64,000 nucleotides of DNA from Eubacteriales bacterium (GTDB taxonomy: Bacteria > Bacillota > Clostridia > Lachnospirales > Lachnospiraceae): the NCBI GenBank assembly GCA_030536755.1, contig JAUNPJ010000001.1:62001-126000 (forward strand), in the 5' to 3' direction. Position numbers and translations under genes: made by a program. The notes beneath the pieces were generated by a model. The model saw nothing but the letters and a program-made list of their open reading frames with translations. It was not told the DNA's origin and did no database searches. Numbering within the stretch: the first letter of the stretch is position 1; the number at the start of each line of letters is the position of its first letter. Shown here piece after piece: positions 17,479 to 25,971 of this stretch.

Positions 17479-17481
17479 AGG

Positions 17482-17509
17482 TTGTTTTTCTACAGAATTC
17501 GATTATAAT
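17482..17509 (+). promoter_or_regulatory. Predicted promoter of zapA
   Basis: TTGTTT (17482-17487), a 16-base spacer and a perfect TATAAT (17504-17509), about 30 bases before the zapA start. Confidence 0.55.
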
Positions 17510-17538
17510 AGATATAAGAACAGTAAGGAGGCTTACCG

Positions 17539-17946
17539 ATGGCGGCAAAAAATAGCATAAAGGTTTTAATTGGCGGAAAGATTATCACCTTGAGCGGATA
17601 TGAGAGCGAAGAGTATCTGCAGAAGGTTGCACTGTATATGGACAGCAAAATAACAGAATTAAGTAATCTGCCTGGTTATTCCAGACAGCCTATGGAGACA
17701 AAGCACACATTGCTGAGTCTGAATATCAGTGATGATTATTTTAAGGCCAAAAAACAGGCGGAGATTTTTGAACAGGATTTGAAGGCGAAGGATCAGGAAA
17801 TGTATGATTTGAAGCATGAATTGATTTCTCTTCAGGTAGAACTGGACAATGCAAAAGCCCGCAGCAAAGAGTTTGAGGACAAGGCAAAAGAACTGGAAGG
17901 AAAAGTAAAACAACTGGAAGCAGAGATGGATGAACTGCTGAAATAA
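17539..17946 (+). CDS. zapA: Cell division protein ZapA
   Basis: 135 residues. The N-terminal ~45 residues (IKVLIGGKIITLSGYESEEYLQ) form the ZapA globular domain that binds and bundles FtsZ. The rest, with heptad-like charged repeats (residues ~70-135, KAKELEGKVKQLEAEMDELL), is a coiled coil for dimerisation. TAAGGAGG precedes the start. It is longer than the ~85-residue Bacillus ZapA because of the extended coiled coil, as in other Clostridia. Confidence 0.88.
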   Translation: MAAKNSIKVLIGGKIITLSGYESEEYLQKVALYMDSKITELSNLPGYSRQPMETKHTLLSLNISDDYFKAKKQAEIFEQDLKAKDQEMYDLKHELISLQVELDNAKARSKEFEDKAKELEGKVKQLEAEMDELLK

Positions 17947-17975
17947 ATGGTTACGAAGAAGAGTACATAGTGGGA

Positions 17976-18006
17976 GAGGGGATGATAGGCAGCTATCGTC
18001 CTTTTC
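17976..18006 (+). terminator. Hairpin terminator after zapA
   Basis: GGATGATAG pairs with CTATCGTCC around a GCAG loop, followed by TTTTCTTATTTT. It lies just before the U32 peptidase ribosome site. Confidence 0.65.
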
Positions 18007-18030
18007 TTATTTTGATTCAGGAGGTTTGTG

Positions 18031-20142
18031 ATGAATATAGAATTACTAGCGCCTGCGGGTTCCTATGAAGGACTGATTCAGAATCTGGACTGTGGTGCAG
18101 ATGCCGTTTATGTGGGAGGAAGAGCGTTCGGTGCCAGGGCATATGCTCAGAATTTATCAGAAGAACAATTGCTGCAGGCGATTGATGAGGCGCATATTCG
18201 CAGCAGAAAAGTATATCTTACGGTAAATACATTGTTAAAAAATCAGGAATTATATCAGGAACTGTATGATTATCTGCTGCCTTTTTATGAGCAGGGACTG
18301 GATGCGGTGATCGTGCAGGATCTGGGTGTGCTTTCATTTGTGCGAAGAGAATTTCCGGGAATGCATATCCATGCCAGTACGCAGATGGCTGTGACGGGAC
18401 CGGAAGCGGCTGCGCTGCTGGAAAAAAATGGAGTAAATCGTGTGGTGACAGCCAGAGAACTTTCTCTGGAAGAAATTTCCTCAATACGCAGAACTACGAA
18501 TATGGAGATTGAATCGTTTGTGCATGGTGCACTTTGTTATTCTTATTCTGGTCAGTGCCTGTTCAGCAGTATTTTGGGGGGAAGAAGCGGAAATCGTGGA
18601 AGATGTGCACAGCCATGCCGTCTTCCTTATCAGGTATATGGAACGGAGGGCAGACTGACGAAGGGAAAAGAAATGTGTCCACTGAGTCCGAAAGATATGA
18701 ACACCATTGACATTTTGCCAAAAATCATAGAGGCTGGTGTCACTTCATTGAAAATTGAGGGCAGAATGAAACAGTCTTCCTACGCGGCAGGAGTGGTATC
18801 TATTTATCGAAAATATCTGGATCTGTATCTTGAAAATCCGAAAAATTACAGGGTAGAGGAGCAGGATAAAAAAGATCTGGTAGCACTTTTCAGCCGTGGA
18901 GGTTCCTGTAAAGGATATTATGAAATGCGCAACGGGCGTCAGATGATGGCTTTTTCCAATGAGAAAAAAACAGGAGAAGTCACTGGTCAGATCAGAAAAA
19001 TGAAAGAAAAAGTTAAGGGAAATTTCATGTTATCTGTCGGGAAACGTGCTAAACTGAGATTGGAATATAACAAAGCAGTCATTGAGGCGGAAGCAGATGT
19101 GGTGCAGGAAGCGAAAAAGCAGCCTCTGGATGAGGCACGAATCCGTGCACAGATGGAGAAGACAGGGAATACACCATATGAATTTGAAAAACTGGATATT
19201 CAACTGGAGGGAAACGTTTTTCTACCCATGTCTTCAGTGAATCAGATTCGAAGGGAGGCGTTTTGTCAGCTGCAAAATAAGATTGCAGAAAGTTTTCGAA
19301 GAGAGATTCCAAAACGTACGGAAGAAACGGAGTTTTCGGGCAATCGGCCGCAGGAACAGCCTGTATTTACTGCAGCCTGTGAGACCATGGAACAGGCAGA
19401 AGCGCTTCGTTCCATTCCTGGAATCAGTGGGATTTACTGCAATTGGGATTTTGTTCTGCAATTTTTAAAAGAATCATGTGACAAAGAAATTTATATGATG
19501 CTTCCTCATGTGATACGGACGGGTGATATGCAGAGACTGTCTGACCGGATACGGCAGGCCATTGCTTTGGGATGCAGGCGTGTTCTGGTGCGCAGCCTGG
19601 AGTCGGCAGCCTGGATGGTGCAGCAGGGATACGGTGCATACTGTGTGCTCGACAGTGGCATGTATACATTTAATAATGAAAGCATGGAGTTTTGGAGACA
19701 GCAGGGCATAGACCGGTTCACGGCACCTCTGGAGCTGAATGGACGGGAATTAAGAGGAAGGTGCAACAAAGACAGTGAGATGATGGTGTATGGATACATT
19801 CCCATGATGATATCGGCCCAATGCGTGCAGAAGAATCTGGATACGTGCAGAAAAAACTATGCAACTCTTACGCTGAAGGACCGATATGACAAGCAATTTC
19901 GTGTAAAATGTTACTGTGGTTTCTGTTATAATATCATTTATAACAGTCTTCCTTATGGATTGCTGAAGGAAAGACAGGATGTGAAAAAACTTGGATTTGA
20001 CAGCCTTCGTCTTAATTTTACGTTGGAATCTTTTGAAGAAACCAGAAAAATTGCAAAAGATTTTATCCAATGTTATCAGAAGGATGTGGATTCCTGTGTG
20101 TATACCCTTACGAAAGGACACTTCAAAAGAGGAGTGGAATAG
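18031..20142 (+). CDS. U32 family peptidase / RlhA-type collagenase-like protein
   Basis: 703 residues from ATG 18031, with AGGAGG upstream; GTG 18028 is one codon earlier. The N-terminal half is the U32 TIM barrel (LLAPAGSYEGL, DAVYVGGRAFGAR, HASTQMAV, FVHGALCYSYSGQC, GNRGRCAQPCRLPY, KDMNTI, LKIEGRMK). The C-terminal part includes a second U32-related domain and the cysteine-containing CYCGFCYN. Related E. coli proteins (RlhA, TrhP) take part in RNA hydroxylation rather than proteolysis, and these cysteines may bind a cluster or metal. The true substrate here is unknown. It is followed closely by the SEDS gene. Confidence 0.9.
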   Translation: MNIELLAPAGSYEGLIQNLDCGADAVYVGGRAFGARAYAQNLSEEQLLQAIDEAHIRSRKVYLTVNTLLKNQELYQELYDYLLPFYEQGLDAVIVQDLGVLSFVRREFPGMHIHASTQMAVTGPEAAALLEKNGVNRVVTARELSLEEISSIRRTTNMEIESFVHGALCYSYSGQCLFSSILGGRSGNRGRCAQPCRLPYQVYGTEGRLTKGKEMCPLSPKDMNTIDILPKIIEAGVTSLKIEGRMKQSSYAAGVVSIYRKYLDLYLENPKNYRVEEQDKKDLVALFSRGGSCKGYYEMRNGRQMMAFSNEKKTGEVTGQIRKMKEKVKGNFMLSVGKRAKLRLEYNKAVIEAEADVVQEAKKQPLDEARIRAQMEKTGNTPYEFEKLDIQLEGNVFLPMSSVNQIRREAFCQLQNKIAESFRREIPKRTEETEFSGNRPQEQPVFTAACETMEQAEALRSIPGISGIYCNWDFVLQFLKESCDKEIYMMLPHVIRTGDMQRLSDRIRQAIALGCRRVLVRSLESAAWMVQQGYGAYCVLDSGMYTFNNESMEFWRQQGIDRFTAPLELNGRELRGRCNKDSEMMVYGYIPMMISAQCVQKNLDTCRKNYATLTLKDRYDKQFRVKCYCGFCYNIIYNSLPYGLLKERQDVKKLGFDSLRLNFTLESFEETRKIAKDFIQCYQKDVDSCVYTLTKGHFKRGVE

Positions 20143-20150
20143 GTGATTAT

Positions 20151-21515
20151 GTGGTAAACATCATTGTAGAATTATCAAAATATTTATTAGTCATTTTAAT
20201 CATTTTGTACACGTTTCAATGCTTTAACGTGTTCAGTAAAAAACAGGAACGAACAAAAAAACGACTGATGCGCAAACAGCTTACGTTGATCGTGTTGATG
20301 GATACGGTTGCCTTTCTTGTGATTTATCTGAAGACCAACGATATCAGATCCATTCTCTTCTATGGAGAGATTATGGCTTATCTTCTGGCTGTTCAGGGCT
20401 TATACCGTTTGTTTTATAAGAAAGCCTCCATGCTTTTGATCAACAACATGTGTATGCTTTTGAACATCGGATTTATCATTATCTATCGACTGGATACAGA
20501 GAAAGCCAATCGTCAGTTTATGATTGTGGCAGCAGGTTCTGCAGTAGCATTGATCGTTCCTGTGCTGATCCGGAAAATGAAATTCCTTGTCAAGCTTACC
20601 TGGCTGTATGCGGTAATTGGTATGCTGGGATTGATGGCAGTGCTTGTGCTTGCTCAGGTGACCGGAGGTGCTAAGCTTTCTATTTTCGGGTTTCAGCCAT
20701 CGGAATTTATAAAGATTGTATTTGTGTTTTTCCTGGCAGCGGCTTTGCACCAGGATTCGGATTTCCGACGGGTATGCAAGGTGACGGTTGTGGCAGCGGT
20801 CCATGTGCTGGTTCTTGTTTTTTCCAGAGATTTGGGAAGTGCTCTTGTATTTTTTATTACGTATCTGGTCATGGTATATGTAGCTACGAAGAAACCGCTG
20901 TATTTTTTCGGAGGTCTTTTGGGCCTTTCAGCAGCTTCCGTTGTGGCGTATTTCCTGTTTGGACACGTAAGGCAGCGTGTTGCTGCATGGAAGGATCCCT
21001 TTGCGGTATATGATCAGGAGGGATATCAGATCGTACAGTCTATGTTTGCGATTGGAACAGGAAGCTGGTTTGGAATGGGGTTGTATCAGGGATCTCCAAA
21101 GAGTATTCCGGTGGTACAGGAAGACTTTGTATTCTCGGCAATCTGTGAGGAACTGGGCGGTGTGTTCGCGATTTGCATGATTTTGATCTGCATGAGCTTT
21201 TTTCTGATGCTGGTCAATATATCGCTGCAGATTAAAAATCCGTTTTACAAACTGATCGCGCTTGGACTTGGAACAGAGTATGCTTTTCAGGTGTTTTTAC
21301 ACATCGGAGGAGCGACAAAATTTATCCCTATGACAGGTATTACACTTCCGCTTGTCAGCTATGGCGGAAGCTCGGCCCTCAGCACGATCATTATGTTGGG
21401 AATAATCCAGGGACTCTATATTTTGCGGGAAGATGAGGATGAAGAACTTGAACAAATTAGAAAAGCAAGAAAAGAAGAGGGCCAAATTGGAGGCCAAGCA
21501 GGCCAGGGCTCTTGA
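20151..21515 (+). CDS. FtsW/RodA/SpoVE-family (SEDS) peptidoglycan polymerase
   Basis: 454 residues from GTG 20151, preceded by AGGTGA at good spacing; the frame is open from 20070 inside the U32 gene. About ten membrane segments. Motifs of SEDS glycosyltransferases are present: GFQPSEFIKI, FSRDLGSALVF, IQGGYQIVQS-like YQIVQSMFAIGTG, and GITLPLVSYGGSSALS near the C-terminus. SEDS proteins polymerise lipid II with a cognate class B PBP. That partner is encoded next, overlapping the end of this gene by 83 bases. Whether it serves elongation, division or sporulation is not decided by the sequence. Confidence 0.93.
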   Translation: MVNIIVELSKYLLVILIILYTFQCFNVFSKKQERTKKRLMRKQLTLIVLMDTVAFLVIYLKTNDIRSILFYGEIMAYLLAVQGLYRLFYKKASMLLINNMCMLLNIGFIIIYRLDTEKANRQFMIVAAGSAVALIVPVLIRKMKFLVKLTWLYAVIGMLGLMAVLVLAQVTGGAKLSIFGFQPSEFIKIVFVFFLAAALHQDSDFRRVCKVTVVAAVHVLVLVFSRDLGSALVFFITYLVMVYVATKKPLYFFGGLLGLSAASVVAYFLFGHVRQRVAAWKDPFAVYDQEGYQIVQSMFAIGTGSWFGMGLYQGSPKSIPVVQEDFVFSAICEELGGVFAICMILICMSFFLMLVNISLQIKNPFYKLIALGLGTEYAFQVFLHIGGATKFIPMTGITLPLVSYGGSSALSTIIMLGIIQGLYILREDEDEELEQIRKARKEEGQIGGQAGQGS

Positions 21516-22938
21516 AAAAGCGGAAAAAAAGAGAAAACGGGCAAAGAATAAGCCGTACACGATTGTTTCTTATATGTTTGTGGCCATGTTTGTGTCTCTG
21601 ATCGGTTATATGGTCTACTTCAATGTGATCAAAAGTGAGGAATTTATCAACAGTCCTTATAATACACGGCAGGATACATTTGCAGACCGTGTAATCCGCG
21701 GTGACATCAAATCGGCAGACGGGGAAATTCTGGCGACCACGGAGGTTTATGAGGATGGAACAGAAAATCGTTATTATCCTTTCGGAAATATGTTTGCCCA
21801 CGTGATCGGCTATGATACAAAAGGAAAAAGCGGACTGGAATCGGAAGCAAATTTTCAGCTTCTTACGTCGCATGCATTTTTTCTGGAACAGTTGAAAAAT
21901 GAATTTCAGAATCAGAAAAACAGAGGAGATACCGTAGTCACGACTCTGAATGCCAATCTTCAGGTGACTGCTTACAATGCGCTTGGCGACAGAAGAGGCG
22001 CTGTGGTGGCTTTGGAGCCTTCCACGGGAAAAATAGTTGCTATGGTCAGTAAACCGGATTTTAATCCCAATACCATTGACGAAGATTGGGAATATCTGGT
22101 GAACGATTCACAAAATACAAGTCTTTTGAATCGTTCTACCCAGGGACAGTATCCGCCGGGATCCACTTTTAAAGTGGTGACGGCACTGGATTATCTGAGG
22201 TCGCATGGAACGATCAGTGGCTTCAGCTATGATTGCGCGGGAAGTATTACCTCCGAGGAACATACGATTACCTGTTATGGAGGCGCCGTGCACGGTGTGG
22301 AAGACCTTTCTGCTGCGTTTGCCCATTCCTGCAACTGCGCATTTGCACAGATGGGACTGGATCTTGGCGGTGCCAGTCTGAGAGAGACAGGAGAGTCGCT
22401 TTTGTTCAATAAAAAGCTGCCGCTCTCTATGGAATATCACAAAAGTCTGCTGTCTGTGGATGGTTCAGCAGGCAATCCTCTGATGATGCAGACGGCAATC
22501 GGACAGGGAAATACACTTGTCTCTCCTATGCATATGGCACTGATCACCAGTGCGATCGCAAATGATGGTGTTTTGATGACACCGTATCTGATCGACCATG
22601 TAGAGAACTACAGTGGAAATCTGGTCAGTGAAAAAAGTTCGAATGAATATAAAAGGCTGATGAGTGTACAAGAGGCACAGACACTGGAACAGCTGATGCT
22701 GAATGTAGTTCATACGGGAACGGCATCTGCGCTGAGCGGTCTTGGATATACAGTTGCCGGTAAAACAGGATCCGCGGAATTTGATGAATATGGAAACAGT
22801 CATTCCTGGTTTATCGGGTATTCCAATGTAGAGAATCCGGAGCTTGTCGTGGCGATTATTGTAGAAAATGGCGGAACAGGAAGTGAGTCGGCTGTTCCTG
22901 TTGCACAGCAATTATTCGAGGCTTACCATTATAATTAG
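21433..22938 (+). CDS. Penicillin-binding transpeptidase (class B, PbpA-like)
   Basis: 501 residues. A basic N-terminal stretch (KKRAKLEAKQARALEKAEKK) precedes one membrane anchor near residues 45-65. A dimerisation domain follows, then the transpeptidase with SxxK active serine in PPGSTFKVV (near residue 246), SCN in AHSCNCAF and KTGSAEF near the C-terminus. It cross-links peptidoglycan outside the membrane as partner of the upstream SEDS protein. The start codon lies within the last 83 bases of that gene; ATG 21439 is an alternative. Length and order resemble mycobacterial and clostridial rodA-pbpA pairs. Confidence 0.93.
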   Translation: MRMKNLNKLEKQEKKRAKLEAKQARALEKAEKKRKRAKNKPYTIVSYMFVAMFVSLIGYMVYFNVIKSEEFINSPYNTRQDTFADRVIRGDIKSADGEILATTEVYEDGTENRYYPFGNMFAHVIGYDTKGKSGLESEANFQLLTSHAFFLEQLKNEFQNQKNRGDTVVTTLNANLQVTAYNALGDRRGAVVALEPSTGKIVAMVSKPDFNPNTIDEDWEYLVNDSQNTSLLNRSTQGQYPPGSTFKVVTALDYLRSHGTISGFSYDCAGSITSEEHTITCYGGAVHGVEDLSAAFAHSCNCAFAQMGLDLGGASLRETGESLLFNKKLPLSMEYHKSLLSVDGSAGNPLMMQTAIGQGNTLVSPMHMALITSAIANDGVLMTPYLIDHVENYSGNLVSEKSSNEYKRLMSVQEAQTLEQLMLNVVHTGTASALSGLGYTVAGKTGSAEFDEYGNSHSWFIGYSNVENPELVVAIIVENGGTGSESAVPVAQQLFEAYHYN

Positions 22939-22968
22939 TAAAATGCCACAGAGGGAATGTATTTCCGG

Positions 22969-22997
22969 TTGCCATAGAAGAAAAAAAGAGGTATACT
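22969..22997 (+). promoter_or_regulatory. Predicted promoter of the Nudix gene
   Basis: TTGCCA (22969-22974), a 17-base spacer and TATACT (22992-22997), 40 bases before the start codon. Confidence 0.65.
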
Positions 22998-23036
22998 AGG
23001 ATACAGACACAAAACGCGCAGGCAGGAGGCATTGCA

Positions 23037-23483
23037 ATGATTGAGGCAACGAGCAGCGGCGGCGTGGTAATTTATCGAGGCAAAATACTGGCATTGTACA
23101 AATCCTATAAAAACCGTTATGAAGGATGGGTCTTGCCGAAGGGTACTGTCGAAGAAGGTGAGGAGTACAGGGAGACTGCTTTGCGGGAAGTAAAAGAAGA
23201 AGCTGGCGTGGATGCGGAAATTGTAAAGTACATCGGAAAGAGCCAGTATAATTTTGCAATTCCTGACGATGTGGTTGTAAAGGATGTACACTGGTTTTTG
23301 ATGAGGGCCGACAATTATCACAGCAAACCTCAGAGAGAGGAATATTTTATTGATTCCGGTTATTATAAATTCCATGAGATTTATCATTTATTGAAATTTT
23401 CGAATGAGAAACAGATTGTGGAACAGGCATATAATGAATATATGGAACTGAAAAAAGCCAATCTCTGGGACAGACGAAAGTAA
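23037..23483 (+). CDS. Nudix hydrolase
   Basis: 148 residues. The Nudix box G-x5-E-x7-REVKEEAG-V-D is seen at GTVEEGEEYRETALREVKEE (residues ~36-55), with all catalytic glutamates present. Such enzymes hydrolyse nucleoside diphosphate derivatives. The short N-terminus SSGGVVIYRGKILALYKSYK suggests the diadenosine-polyphosphate or MutT-like subgroups, but the substrate cannot be read from sequence. GGAGG lies 8 bases before the ATG. Confidence 0.9.
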   Translation: MIEATSSGGVVIYRGKILALYKSYKNRYEGWVLPKGTVEEGEEYRETALREVKEEAGVDAEIVKYIGKSQYNFAIPDDVVVKDVHWFLMRADNYHSKPQREEYFIDSGYYKFHEIYHLLKFSNEKQIVEQAYNEYMELKKANLWDRRK

Positions 23484-23504
23484 AAATGATTGTTTTCGTA
23501 ACTG

Positions 23505-23588
23505 GAGGCCGTTGTACAAAGGAAAACGTTTGTGCAGCAGCCTCTGTGTTGCCAGACATACGACAAAAACGTCCGGTGGACGTTTTTT
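23505..23588 (+). terminator. Long hairpin followed by intrinsic terminator
   Basis: A 16-base arm (23505-23520) pairs with 23529-23544 with one mismatch and two wobbles. A second, compact hairpin (AAAAACGTCC, loop GGT, GGACGTTTTT at 23565-23584) ends in T residues. The first hairpin's loop (GGAAAACG) could pair with the terminator's T-side arm. Most simply these are tandem terminators after the Nudix gene; they also form the leader of the next gene. Confidence 0.65.
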
Positions 23589-23633
23589 CGTTTAAAAATG
23601 GAAATTGAGGATATCCTTAAAAGGAGAAGTGCA

Positions 23634-23951
23634 ATGTTGAACTGGTATGAAAATCTGTATGTCAGTGAGAGGGCTTCTAAGAAGCTGAAACGTACGATCA
23701 GCCGTATCAATCGGCAGAAAGTAACACCGGAGATTTATGTGCTGACGTTTCCTTCAAATGATAAGAATGTCATAGATATTGTGTCGGCAAATGTTCTGCT
23801 GCAGACAGCAGTCAGAAAACGATGTCCGAAAATTATCGGACTGGCAAAAGGAAAAGAAGATGCATTGGAACTGATGCAGACAATTCTTATGGAAACGTAT
23901 AAATGTACAGGTGGTTTTTGTGTAAAAGAATATCTGGAAAATAGGAGATAA
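23634..23951 (+). CDS. Conserved hypothetical protein, 105 residues
   Basis: I do not recognise this protein. The ATG at 23634 has AAAGGAG 7 bases upstream; the frame extends to 23532 but the earlier part is the terminator region. It is soluble, mixed alpha/beta by eye, basic at the start (ERASKKLKRTISRINRQK), with no signal peptide. A single C-terminal segment holds two cysteines (YKCTGGFCVKEYL). It sits 1 base before the DUF2953 gene, ahead of ytfJ. That pairing with sporulation-linked genes is the only hint about its role. Confidence 0.6.
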   Translation: MLNWYENLYVSERASKKLKRTISRINRQKVTPEIYVLTFPSNDKNVIDIVSANVLLQTAVRKRCPKIIGLAKGKEDALELMQTILMETYKCTGGFCVKEYLENRR

Positions 23952-23952
23952 G

Positions 23953-24915
23953 ATGCTACATATTTTATGGGGAATCTTAAAAATAATATTGATTCTGGCA
24001 GGAATTCTGGTGGGATTGGCAGCTGTACTGCTTCTTTTGGTCCTTTTTTGCCCGGTACGGTATCGTCTGACTGGAGTCTGTAAAGAAGGAAAGGCAGTTG
24101 GAAAAGCAGTGATATCCTGGCTGTTTCATCTGATCTGGGTTTCTGTCGCATATGAAGAGAAAAAACTGTCCTACCAAATACGGATTCTTGGAATTTCGCT
24201 TGAGACGTATCAGAAGATTGCGTCTGGTTTTGCGAAAAAGACGAAACGGATCCGGAAAAAAAAGACAGATGACAGTCTGGGCGAAGACGATTGTGTACGG
24301 TCGGATGAAGAACACGAGCAGCTTGAGGAACGAACCGTTCTGCCTGCTGTGAAACAGAAAGAGGAGCAGGAGAAAGAAGAACTGTGTGTACCGGGTTTCT
24401 GGAAACGGTTCAGACTGTTTTTGGGGCAGATTGGAAGGCTGCTTTGGCGCATATTTGCAGCTGCTTTGCGGGTGGTTCTATGGATCTGGCATATTCCAGT
24501 CAGAATTTATCAGGGAATTCATAAAATTGTATTAACGATATCTGAATTCTGTGGTAATATAGAAAAATGGAAAGCGTTTATCGAAAATGAACGTGTCAGG
24601 ACCGCTTTGGGGCTGGTGTTTGGAAAGGGAAAACGGCTGTTGAAGCACGTTTTTCCGACAAAAACACAAGGTTGGATTTTGTTTGGATTTGAGGATCCTT
24701 CGATCACGGGGCAGATACTTGCTGCAGCAGGAATGACATGTCCGATCCATCAGAACAGAATCGAGCTGCGTCCGAATTTTGAAGAAAAAGTATTTGAGGC
24801 TGATATAAAGATAAGAGGAAGAGTGAGACTCTTTGTGGTTTTAAAAGAAGGACTGGAATTATATTTTGATAAAAATGTAAAATATATGATGAATGCATGG
24901 AAGAAGGAGGCTTAA
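23953..24915 (+). CDS. DUF2953 membrane protein (YtfI-like)
   Basis: 320 residues. An N-terminal membrane segment (residues 5-32, LILAGILVGLAAVLLLLVLF) is followed by CPVRYRL, typical of DUF2953 proteins. A variable, charged central region (residues ~95-150, rich in Lys/Glu) separates it from a possible second hydrophobic part and the conserved C-terminal block GFEDPSITGQILAAAGM. In Bacillus the homologue ytfI precedes ytfJ, as here. Function is unknown but linked by context to spore formation. Confidence 0.8.
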   Translation: MLHILWGILKIILILAGILVGLAAVLLLLVLFCPVRYRLTGVCKEGKAVGKAVISWLFHLIWVSVAYEEKKLSYQIRILGISLETYQKIASGFAKKTKRIRKKKTDDSLGEDDCVRSDEEHEQLEERTVLPAVKQKEEQEKEELCVPGFWKRFRLFLGQIGRLLWRIFAAALRVVLWIWHIPVRIYQGIHKIVLTISEFCGNIEKWKAFIENERVRTALGLVFGKGKRLLKHVFPTKTQGWILFGFEDPSITGQILAAAGMTCPIHQNRIELRPNFEEKVFEADIKIRGRVRLFVVLKEGLELYFDKNVKYMMNAWKKEA

Positions 24916-24919
24916 CTTT

Positions 24920-25315
24920 ATGGCGCAGGAAAATAATTTCAATGAGACAATGGAAGCGTTATTCAAAGGCATGGACAGCTATATTGATGCCAAAACAGTG
25001 GTTGGTGAGGCGATTCATATTGGAGATACGATCATCCTTCCGCTTGTGGATGTTATGTTTGGCGTTGGTGCCGGTGCTTACTCCGGTGACAAGAAAAACA
25101 ATGGAGGCGGCGGAATGGGCGGAAAGATTTCACCATCGGCAGTTCTGGTCATCCAGAACGGAACGACAAAGCTTGTCAATGTAAAGAATCAGGATGGACT
25201 GACAAAAGTGCTCGATATGGTTCCTGATTTTGTCAATAAGTTTGTACCTGGAAAGAGCAGTGATATGCAGACAGATATATCTGACAAATCGGAGAAAAAA
25301 CAGGACGAAGAGTAA
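24920..25315 (+). CDS. ytfJ: GerW/YtfJ-family sporulation protein
   Basis: 131 residues from ATG 24920, with AAGGAGG 9 bases upstream. The family core (LFKGMDSYIDAKTVVGEAI, IILPLVDVMFGVGAGA, then a glycine-rich loop GGGGMGGKISPSAVLVI) is complete. YtfJ/GerW is a forespore protein required for normal germination in Bacillus. It follows the DUF2953 gene with a 4-base gap, matching Bacillus synteny. Confidence 0.9.
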   Translation: MAQENNFNETMEALFKGMDSYIDAKTVVGEAIHIGDTIILPLVDVMFGVGAGAYSGDKKNNGGGGMGGKISPSAVLVIQNGTTKLVNVKNQDGLTKVLDMVPDFVNKFVPGKSSDMQTDISDKSEKKQDEE

Positions 25316-25376
25316 TCATGGAAAAGAGAACGGCAGCATATACTGTTAGTGGGATCTATATAAAGAGGAGCAGTTT

Positions 25377-25517
25377 ATGAAACGGGTGATTGGATTTGCC
25401 CTGTTTTTTACAGGGATTGGAATACTGATCGGACTGATTGCTCCTGACGGGATTGTCCTGACACTGATTGCTGCAATTTGTCTGCTGATCGGATATAATC
25501 TGTGCTGCTGCTGTTGA
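25377..25517 (+). CDS. Small two-helix membrane protein ending in four cysteines
   Basis: 46 residues, from ATG 25377 with AAGAGGAG 6 bases upstream. Two hydrophobic segments (residues 5-22 and 27-41) are joined by a short APDG turn. The protein ends in GYNLCCCC. It resembles small uncharacterised membrane proteins of Lachnospiraceae with a GYNL-Cys terminus, as far as I recall; no function is known. The ribosome site and the downstream terminator support its being a real gene. Confidence 0.65.
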   Translation: MKRVIGFALFFTGIGILIGLIAPDGIVLTLIAAICLLIGYNLCCCC

Positions 25518-25540
25518 TTGAAATGATAAGAAGATAGGCG

Positions 25541-25577
25541 GGGATACTGTGACGCTGTACAGTATCCCTGTATTTTT
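25541..25577 (+). terminator. Intrinsic terminator after the small membrane protein
   Basis: GGGATACTGT pairs with ACAGTATCCC around GACGCTGT, followed by TGTATTTTT. Confidence 0.8.
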
Positions 25578-25582
25578 GCATG

Positions 25583-25612
25583 AAAAAAACCGGCAGACTC
25601 ATCTACCGGTTT
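25583..25612 (-). terminator. Intrinsic terminator of rpmB
   Basis: Read on the minus strand, AAACCGGTAG pairs with CTGCCGGTTT around ATGAGT and continues into T residues. It lies 13 bases after the rpmB stop. Confidence 0.8.
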
Positions 25613-25625
25613 GTACGTGCTCTCA

Positions 25626-25811
25626 TTAAGCTCTCTCAACGGCACCAGATCTTAAGCAAGAAGTACATACATACATCTTCTTAGCAGCTCCGTTCATTTT
25701 CACTTTTACAGATTTTACGTTTGATTTCCACATTTTGTTGGATCTTCTATGGGAATGACTCACATTATTTCCGAAATGAGCACCTTTTTCACAAATTGCA
25801 CATTTTGCCAT
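25626..25811 (-). CDS. rpmB: 50S ribosomal protein L28
   Basis: 61 residues from ATG 25811; AGGAGG lies 7 bases upstream and the longer frame is leader. The core GNNVSHSHRRSNKMWKSNVKS is the L28 signature. Two CxxC pairs (CAIC near residue 4 and CTSC near residue 50) mark the zinc-binding form. It has its own promoter and terminator and is divergent from the Asp23 gene, as in Bacillus (rpmB/yloU). Confidence 0.97.
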   Translation of the reverse strand: MAKCAICEKGAHFGNNVSHSHRRSNKMWKSNVKSVKVKMNGAAKKMYVCTSCLRSGAVERA

Positions 25812-25848
25812 GATAGCACCTCCTTGACGCTTATTCTCAACAGTCCTC

Positions 25849-25877
25849 ATTTTAACAGATGAGATAACCTTTTGCAA
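25849..25877 (-). promoter_or_regulatory. Predicted promoter of rpmB
   Basis: On the minus strand TTGCAA (25872-25877), a 17-base spacer and TAAAAT (25849-25854). Confidence 0.65.
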
Positions 25878-25905
25878 GTAAAAAACGAAAAAAATCAAAT
25901 TATTA

Positions 25906-25934
25906 TTTCAATTTCCAGAAAAACAGGTTATAAT
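25906..25934 (+). promoter_or_regulatory. Predicted promoter of the Asp23-fakA-recG unit
   Basis: A perfect TATAAT (25929-25934) stands 17 bases after a weak -35, TTTCAA (25906-25911). Confidence 0.5.
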
Positions 25935-25971
25935 ACTTTCAGACTATAAGAAAATATGGAGGTTTCTGAAT

